Shown here: positions 51,602-62,984 of the stretch, piece after piece
Position numbering within the stretch: the first letter of the stretch is position 1
How the letters are laid out: each line of letters starts with the position of its first letter
NCBI RefSeq assembly: GCF_001412535.1
Contig: NZ_CP011774.1
Coordinates: 2,661,501-2,725,500, forward strand
Direction of reading: 5' to 3'
DNA from: Limnohabitans sp. 63ED37-2
Lineage (GTDB): Bacteria; Pseudomonadota; Gammaproteobacteria; Burkholderiales; Burkholderiaceae_C
DNA: 64,000 nt
Position numbers and translations under genes: made by a program
Notes under the pieces: model-generated
Database searches by the model: none
The model's input: the letters and a program-made list of their open reading frames with translations, nothing else
What the model was told of the DNA's origin: nothing

Positions 51602-52492
51602 TCACGGTGAGGTGGGTTGGCGGCCCATCATGTCCCGCGCAAACTGGTAGGCCACACGACCACTGCGCGAACCGCGCTCCAAGGCCCAGAGCAGCGCGTC
51701 TGGACGGGCGGAGGCGATTTGTGCGGGCGTAGCCCCCAAAGCACTAAGCCACTGGCCCGCGATGGTCAGGTACTCGTCTTGTGAGAAGGGGTAGAAACTG
51801 ATCCACAGGCCAAAGCGCTCGGACAGGGAAATCTTTTCTTCCACGCCTTCACCCGGGTGCACCTCGCCGTCGTCGGTGTGTTTGTAAGTGAGGTTCTCGC
51901 TCATGTACTCGGGCAACAGGTGACGGCGGTTGCTGGTGGCGTACACCAACACATTGGGGGTCGAAGCCGCCACAGTGCCGTCCAAGATCGACTTGAGCGC
52001 TTTGTAGCCCGGCTCGCCGTCTTCAAAGCTCAGGTCGTCGCAATAGACCACAAACTTTTCGGGGCGACCTGCCACCACTTCGATGATGTCGGGCAGGTCG
52101 GTCAGATCTTCTTTGTCGACCTCAATCAAACGCAGGCCTTGGGGGGCATAGGTGTTCAGGCAGGCCTTGATGAGCGAGGACTTGCCGGTGCCGCGTGCGC
52201 CGGTGAGCAGCACGTTGTTGGCCGGACGGCCGTGCACAAACTGCTCGGTGTTGCACTGCAGCTTTTCCTTTTGGTCGTCGATTTCCTTAAGGTCATCGAG
52301 CGTCATGGCCGCCACATGGCGCACCGGCTCGAGCACGCCATGGCCGGACGAGCGCTTGCGGTAGCGCCAGGCAATGGCCTGCGACCAATTGGGTGCCGAC
52401 AGAGGCTGGGGCAAGACCGACTCGATGCGGTCCACCAGCTGGCTGACTTTGGCCAGCAGTTGGTCCAAGGCAGAAGATGCGGGGAGGTTCAT
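51602..52492 (-). CDS. DUF815-type AAA ATPase
   Basis: The 296-residue protein has P-loop LTGARGTGKSSLIKACLN, a Walker B-like VVYCDDLSFEDGE, sensor segment VLVYATSNRRHLLPE and a C-terminal lid with SRSGRVAYQFARDM. This is the DUF815 pattern; function is unknown. ATG 52492 overlaps the argJ stop by 4 bases. Confidence 0.88.
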   Translation of the reverse strand: MNLPASSALDQLLAKVSQLVDRIESVLPQPLSAPNWSQAIAWRYRKRSSGHGVLEPVRHVAAMTLDDLKEIDDQKEKLQCNTEQFVHGRPANNVLLTGARGTGKSSLIKACLNTYAPQGLRLIEVDKEDLTDLPDIIEVVAGRPEKFVVYCDDLSFEDGEPGYKALKSILDGTVAASTPNVLVYATSNRRHLLPEYMSENLTYKHTDDGEVHPGEGVEEKISLSERFGLWISFYPFSQDEYLTIAGQWLSALGATPAQIASARPDALLWALERGSRSGRVAYQFARDMMGRQPTSP

Positions 52493-53718
52493 GAACGGTA
52501 ATCCGCGTTGATGGTGACGTAATCGTGGCTCAGGTCGCAGGTCCACACGGTGTCGCTGGCGGTGCCCCGGCCCAGGCCCACACGCACGGTGATTTCGCTG
52601 CCCTTCATGACGCGCTGACCGTCTTCTTCGCGGTACTCGGCGCGGCGGCCGCCTTGCGAGACCACATGCACATCGTCCAGGTGCAACTCGATCAGGCCCT
52701 GGTCCAGGTCTTCAATCCCGGCGTAACCCACGGCTGCCAGAATCCGGCCCAGGTTGGGGTCGCTGGCAAAAAAAGCGGTTTTGACCAAGGGCGAGTGCGC
52801 AATGGCATAAGCCACTTGACGGCATTCCTCGCCCGTGCGGCCGCCTTCGACCTGCACGGTGATGAACTTGGTGGCGCCTTCGCCATCGCGCACAATGGCG
52901 TGCGCCAACTGGCGGGCCACTTGCATCAAGCCATTGAGCAGCGCTTGACCCTCGCCGCTGTCCAGCGAGGTGATGGGTGTGTTGCCCGCCTTGTGCGTGG
53001 CGATCAGCATGAAAGAGTCGTTGGTCGAGGTGTCACCGTCGATGGTGATGCGGTTGAACGAGCCATCGGCCAATTGTTTGGCCAGTGCAGGCAGCAAGGC
53101 GGGATCGATGCACGCATCGGTGGCCACAAAGCCGAGCATGGTGGCCATATTGGGGCGGATCATGCCCGCGCCCTTGCTGATGCCGGTGATGCTGACCGTT
53201 TTACCGCCTACTTGCACCTGCACGCTGGCCGCTTTGGGCACGGTGTCGGTGGTCATGATGCCTTCTGCGGCTTTGGCCCAATGAGCGGCTTGCGCGTCTG
53301 CCAGTGCAGCAGGCAGGCCCGCCACGATGCGGTCCACGGGCAGCGGCTCCATGATCACGCCGGTCGAAAACGGCAGCACCTGAGCGGGTGTGCATTGCAG
53401 CAAGCCCGCCAGCGCCTCGCAAGTCTGGCGTGCGTGGGCTAGGCCAGGGCCACCTGTGCCTGCGTTGGCATTGCCCGTGTTGATGACCAGTGCCCGCACA
53501 GCTCTGCCCGCCCTCAAGTGATCACGGCACATCTGCACAGGGGCGGCGCAAAAACGGTTGCGTGTGAACACACCCGCCACGCTGGCGCCTTCGTCCAACA
53601 AAAACACGGTGAGGTCTTTGCGGTTGGCTTTGCGCACACCCGCTTCGGCAATGCCGATGCGAACACCCGCAATCGGCTGAAGTTGGGCGGGGTCCAGTGG
53701 GGGCAGGTTCACAGGCAT
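52489..53718 (-). CDS. argJ: Bifunctional ornithine acetyltransferase/N-acetylglutamate synthase
   Basis: ArgJ moves the acetyl group from acetylornithine to glutamate in arginine synthesis. The 409-residue precursor should cleave itself before the Thr in MLGFVATDACID (the ATMLG/T motif, IRPNMATMLGFVATD). Other landmarks are ALVINTGNANAGTGG and DGDTSTNDSFMLIAT. ATG 53718 has AAGG 6 bases upstream; 53724 is the alternative. A terminator hairpin separates it from secA. Confidence 0.96.
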   Translation of the reverse strand: MPVNLPPLDPAQLQPIAGVRIGIAEAGVRKANRKDLTVFLLDEGASVAGVFTRNRFCAAPVQMCRDHLRAGRAVRALVINTGNANAGTGGPGLAHARQTCEALAGLLQCTPAQVLPFSTGVIMEPLPVDRIVAGLPAALADAQAAHWAKAAEGIMTTDTVPKAASVQVQVGGKTVSITGISKGAGMIRPNMATMLGFVATDACIDPALLPALAKQLADGSFNRITIDGDTSTNDSFMLIATHKAGNTPITSLDSGEGQALLNGLMQVARQLAHAIVRDGEGATKFITVQVEGGRTGEECRQVAYAIAHSPLVKTAFFASDPNLGRILAAVGYAGIEDLDQGLIELHLDDVHVVSQGGRRAEYREEDGQRVMKGSEITVRVGLGRGTASDTVWTCDLSHDYVTINADYRS

Positions 53719-53760
53719 AAACATCCTTCAGAGAAATCAACGGGTATTCAGACGGTACAA

Positions 53761-53790
53761 GGACAAAACGGGCCGAAGCCCGTTTTGTCC
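53761..53790 (-). terminator. Hairpin terminator after secA
   Basis: GGACAAAACGGGC, 4-base loop, GCCCGTTTTGTCC is a perfect 13-bp stem; on the minus strand the loop reads TTCG. The following bases are TTGT rather than a long T-run. It lies 12 bases beyond the secA stop and 43 before the argJ ATG. Confidence 0.75.
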
Positions 53791-53801
53791 GTTCGTCGCA
53801 C

Positions 53802-56549
<2,748 letters not shown>

Positions 56550-56787
56550 GTCTATTAGATCCACCTTCAGCATCGGGGCTGAAAAAGAGACCGTCTATCC
56601 TGTCTGGTTAAAAGTTTCATGAATCCGGGCCCACAGGGCACACGGCCCCACCAACCCGACAGGCCGCCCACGGACAACCTGCATAACCGGATGATTTTAG
56701 CCGCTTGACCAGCCTATTTTTAAAGCCTTTTCGAGGCATGCGCCAGAGCGCTCTGGCTTGCCAGATAATGGGACTCCAAGACACGCC

Positions 56788-57090
56788 ATGCAAAGACGCC
56801 ACCAAGCCATTCCGCTTCAACAAGCCGCCCAGGAGTCGCCCACCTTCTCACTCTTGATGGGACGGGTTCGCGAGTCGTCCGAGCGCCTGCAAGCCATTCG
56901 CAGCTTGCTGCCAGCCCCCTTGCGAGCGGGCATCCAGCCTGGCCCTATTGAAGATGGCGCTTGGTGTTTGCTGGTGAGCTCCAATGCCGTGGCCGCCAAA
57001 CTCAGGCAATTGCTGCCTACCCTGCAAGCCCACCTCAACAGCAAAGGCTTGGGCGTGGCCTCTATCCGCATCAAGGTGCAAAACCGCTGA
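56788..57090 (+). CDS. DUF721 (DciA-like) protein
   Basis: The 100-residue protein reads LQAIRSLLPAPLRAGIQPGPIEDGAWCLLVSSNAVAAKLRQLLPTLQ (abridged), a DUF721 core. DciA-type members help load replicative helicase; this short form is close to the betaproteobacterial version found beside secA. ATG 56788; divergent from secA with a 238-base spacer that has no other gene. Function is inferred from the family. Confidence 0.75.
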   Translation: MQRRHQAIPLQQAAQESPTFSLLMGRVRESSERLQAIRSLLPAPLRAGIQPGPIEDGAWCLLVSSNAVAAKLRQLLPTLQAHLNSKGLGVASIRIKVQNR

Positions 57091-57122
57091 GGCTTCTGTT
57101 TTTCTGCGGCCGATTTGTGACC

Positions 57123-57155
57123 AAAAAAAAGCCCTGACTTTTGCGAGTCAAGGCT
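57123..57155 (-). terminator. Rho-independent terminator of tRNA-Thr
   Basis: On the minus strand AGCCTTGACT, loop CGCAAA, AGTCAGGGCT (one G-U pair) runs into eight T. It starts 8 bases past the tRNA 3' end. Confidence 0.93.
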
Positions 57156-57162
57156 GATCATG

Positions 57163-57238
57163 TGGTGCCGCTTGTCGGATTCGAACTGACGACCTACCGC
57201 TTACAAGGCGGGTGCTCTACCAACTGAGCTAAAGCGGC
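57163..57238 (-). tRNA. tRNA-Thr (anticodon TGT)
   Basis: The minus strand folds as a 76-base tRNA with encoded CCA: acceptor GCCGCTT pairing AAGCGGC, D arm GCTC...GAGC, anticodon loop CTTGTAA (TGT, threonine ACA), T arm with GTTCGAATC. The outermost anticodon-stem pair is a C-U mismatch. Confidence 0.97.
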
Positions 57239-57294
57239 ACGGGCTGAATTCTAACGTGCTCTGGGGCTGACTGAGAGTCAGGCTCTGAATTTTT

Positions 57295-57747
57295 TTACTT
57301 GATGCGCTTGAGTGCGGGGCGGCCGGGGTTGCTCGGGCTGGGCGTTTCAGGCTTGTCCTCGGTGTCCATGCTCTCCAGCGCTGGACTGTCCACCGCCGAC
57401 AAAGCCGCAGGTGCCGACTCTTCATCGCTCACAGGAAAGGCCATACCCTGACCGTTTTCACGGGCATAGATCGCCATGACGCGGTGAATGGGCACCATGA
57501 TTTCACGCGGCTTGCCACCAAAGCGGGCTTTGAACTCAATGAAGTCATTGCCCAGCTTCAAGGAACTGGTGGCATCCATGCTGACGTTGAGCACGATCTC
57601 ACCACCTTGCACGTACTCACGCGGCACCTGAACCGAGTTGTCCACTTTCACGGCCACATAGGGCGTGAAACCGTTTTCGGAACACCAGTCGTACAAGGCG
57701 CGAATCAGGTACGGCCTGGTGGATGGCAGTTCGGTGTTGCTGATCAT
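57295..57747 (-). CDS. sspB: ClpXP specificity-enhancing factor SspB
   Basis: SspB delivers ssrA-tagged proteins to ClpXP. The 150-residue protein opens STRPYLIRALYDWCSENGFTPY and has the groove strands VPREYVQGGEIVLNVSM and FGGKPREIMVPIHRVMAIYARENG. An unstructured acidic linker ends in GRPALKRIK, the ClpX-binding tail. It lies 43 bases downstream of sspA. Confidence 0.96.
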   Translation of the reverse strand: MISNTELPSTRPYLIRALYDWCSENGFTPYVAVKVDNSVQVPREYVQGGEIVLNVSMDATSSLKLGNDFIEFKARFGGKPREIMVPIHRVMAIYARENGQGMAFPVSDEESAPAALSAVDSPALESMDTEDKPETPSPSNPGRPALKRIK

Positions 57748-57790
57748 GCGTAGTCCTCCATCGCCATTATTCTCCCGAAAACAACCGGCT

Positions 57791-58402
57791 TTACTTGCGC
57801 ATGACCTTTTCGGAAGGTGTCAGCGCCTCGATGTAGGCAGGACGGGAAAAAATGCGCTCAGCGTACTTCAGCAAGGGGGCAGCATTTTTGCTCAACTCAA
57901 TCCCGTAGTAGTCTAGGCGCCACAGCAATGGGGCAATAGCCACGTCCAGCATGGAGAAATTGTCGCCCAGCATGAACTTGTTTTTCAGGAACACCGGGGC
58001 CAACTGGGTCAAACGGTCGCGGATGTGCGATCGTGCTTTTTCGAGTGCCTTGTCGTTGCCTTTGAGGGCGCGGTTTTCCAAAGTCAACACGTGGGTAAAG
58101 AGCTCCTTTTCAAAGTTGAGCAGGAACAAGCGCACACGGGCACGGTCTACGGGGTCACCGGGCATCAATTGCGGGTGTGGAAAGCGCTCGTCGATGTACT
58201 CGTTGATGATGTTCGACTCGTACAAGATCAGGTCACGCTCGACCAAAATGGGCACCTGGCCGTAGGGGTTCATCACGTTGATGTCTTCTTGCTTGTTGTA
58301 CAAGTCCACATCGCGGATCTCGAAGTCCATGCCTTTTTCGAACAGCACAAAGCGGCAGCGGTGTGAGAAAGGGCAAGTCGTTCCGGAATAAAGCACCATC
58401 AT
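57791..58402 (-). CDS. sspA: Stringent starvation protein A (GST-like)
   Basis: SspA is an RNA-polymerase-associated GST-fold protein. The 203-residue sequence opens MMVLYSGTTCPFSHRCRFVL and has NPYGQVPILVERDLILYESNIINEYIDERFPHP (abridged: GQVPILVERDLILYESNII). A Cys replaces the GST catalytic Ser/Tyr as usual. It follows the petABC terminator and probably starts a unit with sspB. Confidence 0.95.
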   Translation of the reverse strand: MMVLYSGTTCPFSHRCRFVLFEKGMDFEIRDVDLYNKQEDINVMNPYGQVPILVERDLILYESNIINEYIDERFPHPQLMPGDPVDRARVRLFLLNFEKELFTHVLTLENRALKGNDKALEKARSHIRDRLTQLAPVFLKNKFMLGDNFSMLDVAIAPLLWRLDYYGIELSKNAAPLLKYAERIFSRPAYIEALTPSEKVMRK

Positions 58403-58416
58403 GGCGGAGGCTCCTC

Positions 58417-58458
58417 AAAAAATCAAAAAGAGTGGGAGGCCTCCAAGGCCTGCCACTC
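58417..58458 (-). terminator. Strong terminator after petABC
   Basis: On the minus strand GAGTGG-C-AGGCCT, loop TGG, AGGCCT-C-CCACTC pairs over 12 bp with one C-C mismatch and is followed by TTTTTGATTTTTTG. A second hairpin (ACCTGGCC/GGCCAGGT, 58465-58484) lies just ahead of it. Confidence 0.88.
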
Positions 58459-58494
58459 CAAAGAACCTGGCCATACGGCCAGGTGAAAGATCAA

Positions 58495-59259
58495 TTACTT
58501 GACGTCTTTCCAATACGCGGCATTCAGACGCCAGGCAATGAAAGTGAAGACGGACAAGAAAATCAGCACCCAGACACCGATGCGCACACGGGTGTTTTGG
58601 GCGGGCTCCGCCATCCACTGCATGTAACCCACCAAGTCACCGATGGCTTGGTCGTATTGCAGGGGTGTCATCGTGCCGGGTTTGACTTGCTTCCAGCCCG
58701 AGAAGATTTGGACTTTGTGACCATGATCTTCTTTTTCTGTGTAAACAGGCTCACGCTCGCCTTGCAATTCCCACAGCGGGTTGGGCATACCGACGTTGGG
58801 CATGGCCAAGTTGTTCCAGCCCGTAGGCTTGGTCTCATCGCGGTAGTAGGTGCGCAGGTAGGTGTAGAGGTAATCCGCGCCTGTACCACCGGGGCCCGAA
58901 CGCGAACGCGCCATCAAGGTCAGGTCAGGTGGGTTTTTGCCGAACCACTCCTTGGCCTGCAGAGGATCAATCGCGGCCTTCATGGTGTCGCCTACACGGT
59001 CGGTGGCGAACATCAGGTTGTCTTTGATTTGCTGGTCGGTCAAACCGATGTCTTTCAGGCGGTTGTAACGCATGAAAGCAGCCGAGTGGCAATTGAGACA
59101 GTAATTGGCAAAGAGCTTGGCACCGTTTTGCAGGGCTGCCAAATCATTGGTTTTCTTGGGTGCTTTGTCCCAGGCAATACCACCGCCTGCAGCGTGGGCA
59201 CCGGCTACCAGGCCCAGTGCCATCACCAAGCCCAATGCGAGTTTCTTGAGGTTTTTCAT
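58495..59259 (-). CDS. petC: Cytochrome c1 of the bc1 complex
   Basis: The 254-residue protein has a signal peptide (KLALGLVMALGLVAGAHAAGG), the heme c site CLNCHSAAFMRYNRL, an axial Met in NLAMPNVGMPNPLW, and a C-terminal anchor (IGVWVLIFLSVFTFIAWRL). It passes electrons from the Rieske centre to cytochrome c. It is last of petABC. Confidence 0.96.
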   Translation of the reverse strand: MKNLKKLALGLVMALGLVAGAHAAGGGIAWDKAPKKTNDLAALQNGAKLFANYCLNCHSAAFMRYNRLKDIGLTDQQIKDNLMFATDRVGDTMKAAIDPLQAKEWFGKNPPDLTLMARSRSGPGGTGADYLYTYLRTYYRDETKPTGWNNLAMPNVGMPNPLWELQGEREPVYTEKEDHGHKVQIFSGWKQVKPGTMTPLQYDQAIGDLVGYMQWMAEPAQNTRVRIGVWVLIFLSVFTFIAWRLNAAYWKDVK

Positions 59260-59279
59260 GTTCTTGAATCTCCGTGATC

Positions 59280-60689
59280 TCAGTGAGGCGTGAAGGTCAC
59301 GCGGTCAGGCACTTGTTTGAATGTGCCCAGCTTGCTCCACCAAGGCATCAGCAGGAAGAAGCCAAAGTAAAACAGGGTACCCACTTGGGACACGCGCTCA
59401 CCGATGGGCGAGGGCGGCTTCACGCCCAGGTAACCCAGAATCAGGAAGTTGATCACAAACACGGCGTAGACATATTTGTGCCAGTCAGGGCGGTAGCGGA
59501 TCGACTTGACGGGGCTGTAATCCAACCAAGGCAAGAAGAACAAAATGATGACGGCAGCACCCATGACCACCACACCCCAGAACTTGGCATCGATGGTCAA
59601 GAGCAGTGCACAAATCACCACCGTTGCACCCACCAAACCGCCTTTGAGGAGGCTGGGCAGCTTGCCCTTGGCCACGGCCAAGAAGGCGCCCACCACCACA
59701 CACAACACCAGCACATACATCATCTCTGTGGTGATGGCACGCAGCATGGAATAGAAGGGTGTGAAGTACCACACAGGTGCAATGTGCAAAGGCGTGGTCA
59801 GCGGGTCAGCGGGGATGAAGTTGTTGTATTCGAGGAAATAGCCACCAAACTCGGGGGCAAAGAACACCACCGCGCTGAAAGCCATCAAAAACACGCTCAC
59901 AGAGAAGATGTCGTGAACGGTGTAGTAAGGATGGAAAGGGATGCCATCCAATGGATTGCCTTTGGCATCCTTGGGTGCGTTGGCAGCCTTGATTTCCACG
60001 CCGTCGGGGTTGTTGGAGCCGACTTCATGCAGCGCAATGATGTGCGCCACCACCAAGCCCAACAGGACCAGAGGCACTGCAATGACGTGGAAGCTGAAGA
60101 AGCGGTTCAAGGTGGCATCGCCCACCACAAAGTCGCCACGGATCAGCAAGGCCAGATCAGGACCGATCACAGGCACAGCTGAGAACAGGTTCACGATCAC
60201 CTGGGCGCCCCAATAGGACATCTGGCCCCAAGGCAGCAGGTAACCCATGAAGGCTTCGGCCATGAGCACGAGGAAAATGGCACAACCAAAAATCCAGACC
60301 AACTCGCGCGGCTTGCGGTAGGAACCGTACATCAAACCCCGGAACATGTGCAGGTAAACCACCACAAAAAAGGCCGAAGCGCCTGTGGAGTGCATGTAAC
60401 GGATCAACCAGCCCCATGGCACATCACGCATGATGTACTCGACGGAGGCAAATGCCAGCGCCGCATCGGGTTTGTAATGCATGACCAGGAAAATACCGGT
60501 CACGATTTGGATCACCAGCACCAGCAGGGACAGCGCACCGAAAACGTACCAAAAATTCAGGTTTTTGGAGGCGTAGTACTCGGACAGGTGTTCCTTGTAC
60601 AGCTTGGAAGCCGGAAAGCGGTTGTCCACCCAATTGAGCAGCTTCTCGCCAGCGGGGGCGTTCGGAGAGATTTCTTTGAATTCAGCCAT
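59280..60689 (-). CDS. petB: Cytochrome b of the bc1 complex
   Basis: The 469-residue protein carries both heme b sites: HSTGASAFFVVVYLHMFRGLMYG on one helix pair and HVIAVPLVLLGLVVAHIIALHE on the other. The Qo-site motif reads PVWY (APVWYFTPFYSMLRA) in place of PEWY. ATG 60689 has GGAG 6 bases upstream; ATG 60701 overlaps the petA stop and is the alternative. About eight to ten membrane helices. It oxidises ubiquinol with PetA and PetC. Confidence 0.96.
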   Translation of the reverse strand: MAEFKEISPNAPAGEKLLNWVDNRFPASKLYKEHLSEYYASKNLNFWYVFGALSLLVLVIQIVTGIFLVMHYKPDAALAFASVEYIMRDVPWGWLIRYMHSTGASAFFVVVYLHMFRGLMYGSYRKPRELVWIFGCAIFLVLMAEAFMGYLLPWGQMSYWGAQVIVNLFSAVPVIGPDLALLIRGDFVVGDATLNRFFSFHVIAVPLVLLGLVVAHIIALHEVGSNNPDGVEIKAANAPKDAKGNPLDGIPFHPYYTVHDIFSVSVFLMAFSAVVFFAPEFGGYFLEYNNFIPADPLTTPLHIAPVWYFTPFYSMLRAITTEMMYVLVLCVVVGAFLAVAKGKLPSLLKGGLVGATVVICALLLTIDAKFWGVVVMGAAVIILFFLPWLDYSPVKSIRYRPDWHKYVYAVFVINFLILGYLGVKPPSPIGERVSQVGTLFYFGFFLLMPWWSKLGTFKQVPDRVTFTPH

Positions 60690-60700
60690 GTTGTTCTCCA

Positions 60701-61297
60701 TCAGGCCTTCTTGTCTTCACCAATGAGCAGCTTGGTGTCAGACAGGTACATGTGAGGCGGCACTTCGAGGTTGTCGGGTGCGGGCTTGTTCTTGAAAACA
60801 CGGCCGGCCAAGTCGAAAGTGGAGCCATGGCAAGCGCACAAGAAGCCACCATTCCAGTCATCGGGCAAGGAGGGCTGAGGGCCTGCAGCGAACTTGTCAG
60901 CAGGCGAGCAACCCAAGTGGGTGCAAATGCCGACCGCCACCATGATCTCGGGCTTGATCGAGCGGTGGCTGTTCTTGGCGTATTCGGGTGTGGGGTACGC
61001 GGTACGGTCGGAGCCCGGATCGGCCAATTGGCTTTCGGTTTTTTTCAAGGATTCGAGCTGCTCAGGCGAGCGCTTCATGATCCAAACGGGTTTGCCACGC
61101 CATTCGACTGTGAGCTTTTCGCCCGGGTTCAAGGCGGAAATGTCCACCTCAACGGCCGCACCGGCCGCTTTGGCCCGCTCGGAGGGTTGGAAGCTGCTGA
61201 CGAAGGGGGTGGCCACAAAGCCAGCGCCTACGGCACCTGCGCAAGTGGAGGCAATCAGCCATGTCCGCTTGCTGCTGTCGACTGGGGTGTCACTCAT
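60701..61297 (-). CDS. petA: Rieske iron-sulfur subunit of the bc1 complex
   Basis: The 198-residue protein has an N-terminal anchor (TWLIASTCAGAVGAGFVATPFV) and the [2Fe-2S] motifs CTHLGCSP and CACHGSTFD, then a Pro-rich cap PAPDNLEVPPHMY. AGGA lies 5 bases before ATG 61297. A TACAAT at 61342-61337 on the minus strand could be its -10. It leads petABC and is divergent from mscL. Confidence 0.96.
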   Translation of the reverse strand: MSDTPVDSSKRTWLIASTCAGAVGAGFVATPFVSSFQPSERAKAAGAAVEVDISALNPGEKLTVEWRGKPVWIMKRSPEQLESLKKTESQLADPGSDRTAYPTPEYAKNSHRSIKPEIMVAVGICTHLGCSPADKFAAGPQPSLPDDWNGGFLCACHGSTFDLAGRVFKNKPAPDNLEVPPHMYLSDTKLLIGEDKKA

Positions 61298-61435
61298 GGG
61301 AATCCTCTAGCGAGTCGTTATCAGGGTCAACCCGCGATTGTAGCGGAGTGAAACAAACAACCGACTTACAAATGCATAAGCTTGTTGCTGGCTGGGGCAC
61401 AATAGCAAGCACCTTGTTATTTTTGGAGATTTAAG

Positions 61436-61867
61436 ATGTCATTTATTCAGGAATTCAAATCTTTTGCCCTGAAAGGCAACGTCATGGACCTGGCGGTGGG
61501 TGTGATCATCGGTGCGGCCTTTGGCAAGATCGTCGACTCCTTGGTGGCCGACCTGATCATGCCTTTTGTGAGTCTGGTCTTTGGCGGTCTTGACTTCGCC
61601 AACTACTACTTGCCACTGGCCGGTCAAGCGACCAACTTGCCCTTGGCAGAGGCGAAAAAGCTGGGGGCTGTTTTTGCTTACGGCAGCTTCGTCACCGTGG
61701 CCTTGAACTTCTTCATTTTGGCTTTGGTGATTTTTGTGATGGTGCGGCAAATCAACCGCCTCAAAACCGCCCAGCAGCCTGCCGCCGCACCAGAAGCTGC
61801 GCCCACCACGCCCGAAGATGTGTTGCTGCTGCGTGAAATTCGCGACAGCCTGAAAAACAAGGGCTGA
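61436..61867 (+). CDS. mscL: Large-conductance mechanosensitive channel
   Basis: MscL opens under hypo-osmotic stress. The 143-residue protein opens MSFIQEFKSFALKGNVMDLAVGVIIGAAFGKIVDSLVADLIMP (abridged: FKSFALKGNVMDLAVGVIIG) with TM1, and has TM2 (VTVALNFFILALVIFVMVRQ) and a C-terminal helix. GGAG lies 7 bases before the ATG at 61436. Confidence 0.97.
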   Translation: MSFIQEFKSFALKGNVMDLAVGVIIGAAFGKIVDSLVADLIMPFVSLVFGGLDFANYYLPLAGQATNLPLAEAKKLGAVFAYGSFVTVALNFFILALVIFVMVRQINRLKTAQQPAAAPEAAPTTPEDVLLLREIRDSLKNKG

Positions 61868-61884
61868 CTCGCCCCCCCCGGAGC

Positions 61885-62955
61885 TCAGGCCATGCCTGTG
61901 ACCGCGCCTGCCAGCAACTGACGCGCCATGCGAATGGCCTGGACCATGCTGCTGGCGTCGGCGACACCTTGGCCAGCCACGTCCATGGCTGTGCCGTGGT
62001 CGGGGCTGGTTCTGATCAAGGGCAGACCCAGGGTCACATTCACCCCCTGCTCCACGCCCAAGTACTTCACCGGGATCAAGCCCTGGTCGTGGTACATGGC
62101 CACCACCACATCAAATTCGCGCTGAATGCCCGGTTTTTGGCGGGCCCGCATGAACACCGTGTCGGGCGCGTAGGGGCCGTGCACATCCAAACCTTCTTGG
62201 CAGGCTTGCCATATGGCCGGCTTCACCACCTCGATTTCTTCGCGCCCAAACAAGCCCCCCTCGCCCGCATGGGGGTTGACCCCGGCGACCGCGATGCGTG
62301 GCTTGCGGCCCAACAAAGCCGTCAAAGCTGTGTGGGTGATGCGCAAGGTCTCTAGAACACGGTCCACCGTGATGGCATCGAGCGCCTCGCGCATGGACAC
62401 ATGGATGCTGACCAGCACCGTGCGCAGCTCGTCGTTGGCGAGCATCATGCGCACCGGCATTTGCGCGAGCGTCACGCCCGCATGCCTAGCCGCCTCGGCC
62501 TGCAGCAACTCGGTGTGGCCCGGGTATTGGTCATAAGGTGCGCCAGCTGCGTGCAAGGCTTCTTTGTGCAAAGGGGCGGTGACCAGTGCGGCCACCTCGC
62601 CTCGCAAGGCGGCACGCGTGGCCCAAAGCACGGCCTCGCCCGCCAATTGCCCGGCGTGGCCATCGACCTGGCCCCAAGGGATCTCGGGGGCCTCGGACAC
62701 TACCTGCAGCACAGGCAAACACCTCGGGGGTACGTGCAAGGCTTGCTCAGCCGTTTCGATTTCGCACACCGGGTAGCGCACGGCCTGCCCCACCAAAGCC
62801 ATGGCGCGGCGCATCAGGCCCACATCACCCGCCACAAAGCAGCCCCGGGTCAGCTCAGGCGTGGTGCTCCAGGCCCGGGCAATGATTTCGGGGCCAATGC
62901 CGCAGGGGTCACCTGGGGTGATGGCGATGGGGCGGGTCAGTTCGTGCAGATTCAT
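61885..62955 (-). CDS. pdxA: 4-hydroxythreonine-4-phosphate dehydrogenase (vitamin B6 synthesis)
   Basis: The 356-residue protein begins MNLHELTRPIAITPGDPCGIGPEI and has VTAPLHKEALHAAG, YPGHTELLQAEA, GVNPHAGEGGLFGREE and MYHDQGLIPVKYLG, the PdxA metal and substrate blocks (three His ligands). It makes the aminoacetone phosphate precursor of pyridoxal phosphate. Start ATG 62955, not the frame to 62988. Confidence 0.95.
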   Translation of the reverse strand: MNLHELTRPIAITPGDPCGIGPEIIARAWSTTPELTRGCFVAGDVGLMRRAMALVGQAVRYPVCEIETAEQALHVPPRCLPVLQVVSEAPEIPWGQVDGHAGQLAGEAVLWATRAALRGEVAALVTAPLHKEALHAAGAPYDQYPGHTELLQAEAARHAGVTLAQMPVRMMLANDELRTVLVSIHVSMREALDAITVDRVLETLRITHTALTALLGRKPRIAVAGVNPHAGEGGLFGREEIEVVKPAIWQACQEGLDVHGPYAPDTVFMRARQKPGIQREFDVVVAMYHDQGLIPVKYLGVEQGVNVTLGLPLIRTSPDHGTAMDVAGQGVADASSMVQAIRMARQLLAGAVTGMA

Positions 62956-62984
62956 GGGGCTCGTTCGTGGGCAGGAGGTCGGCA

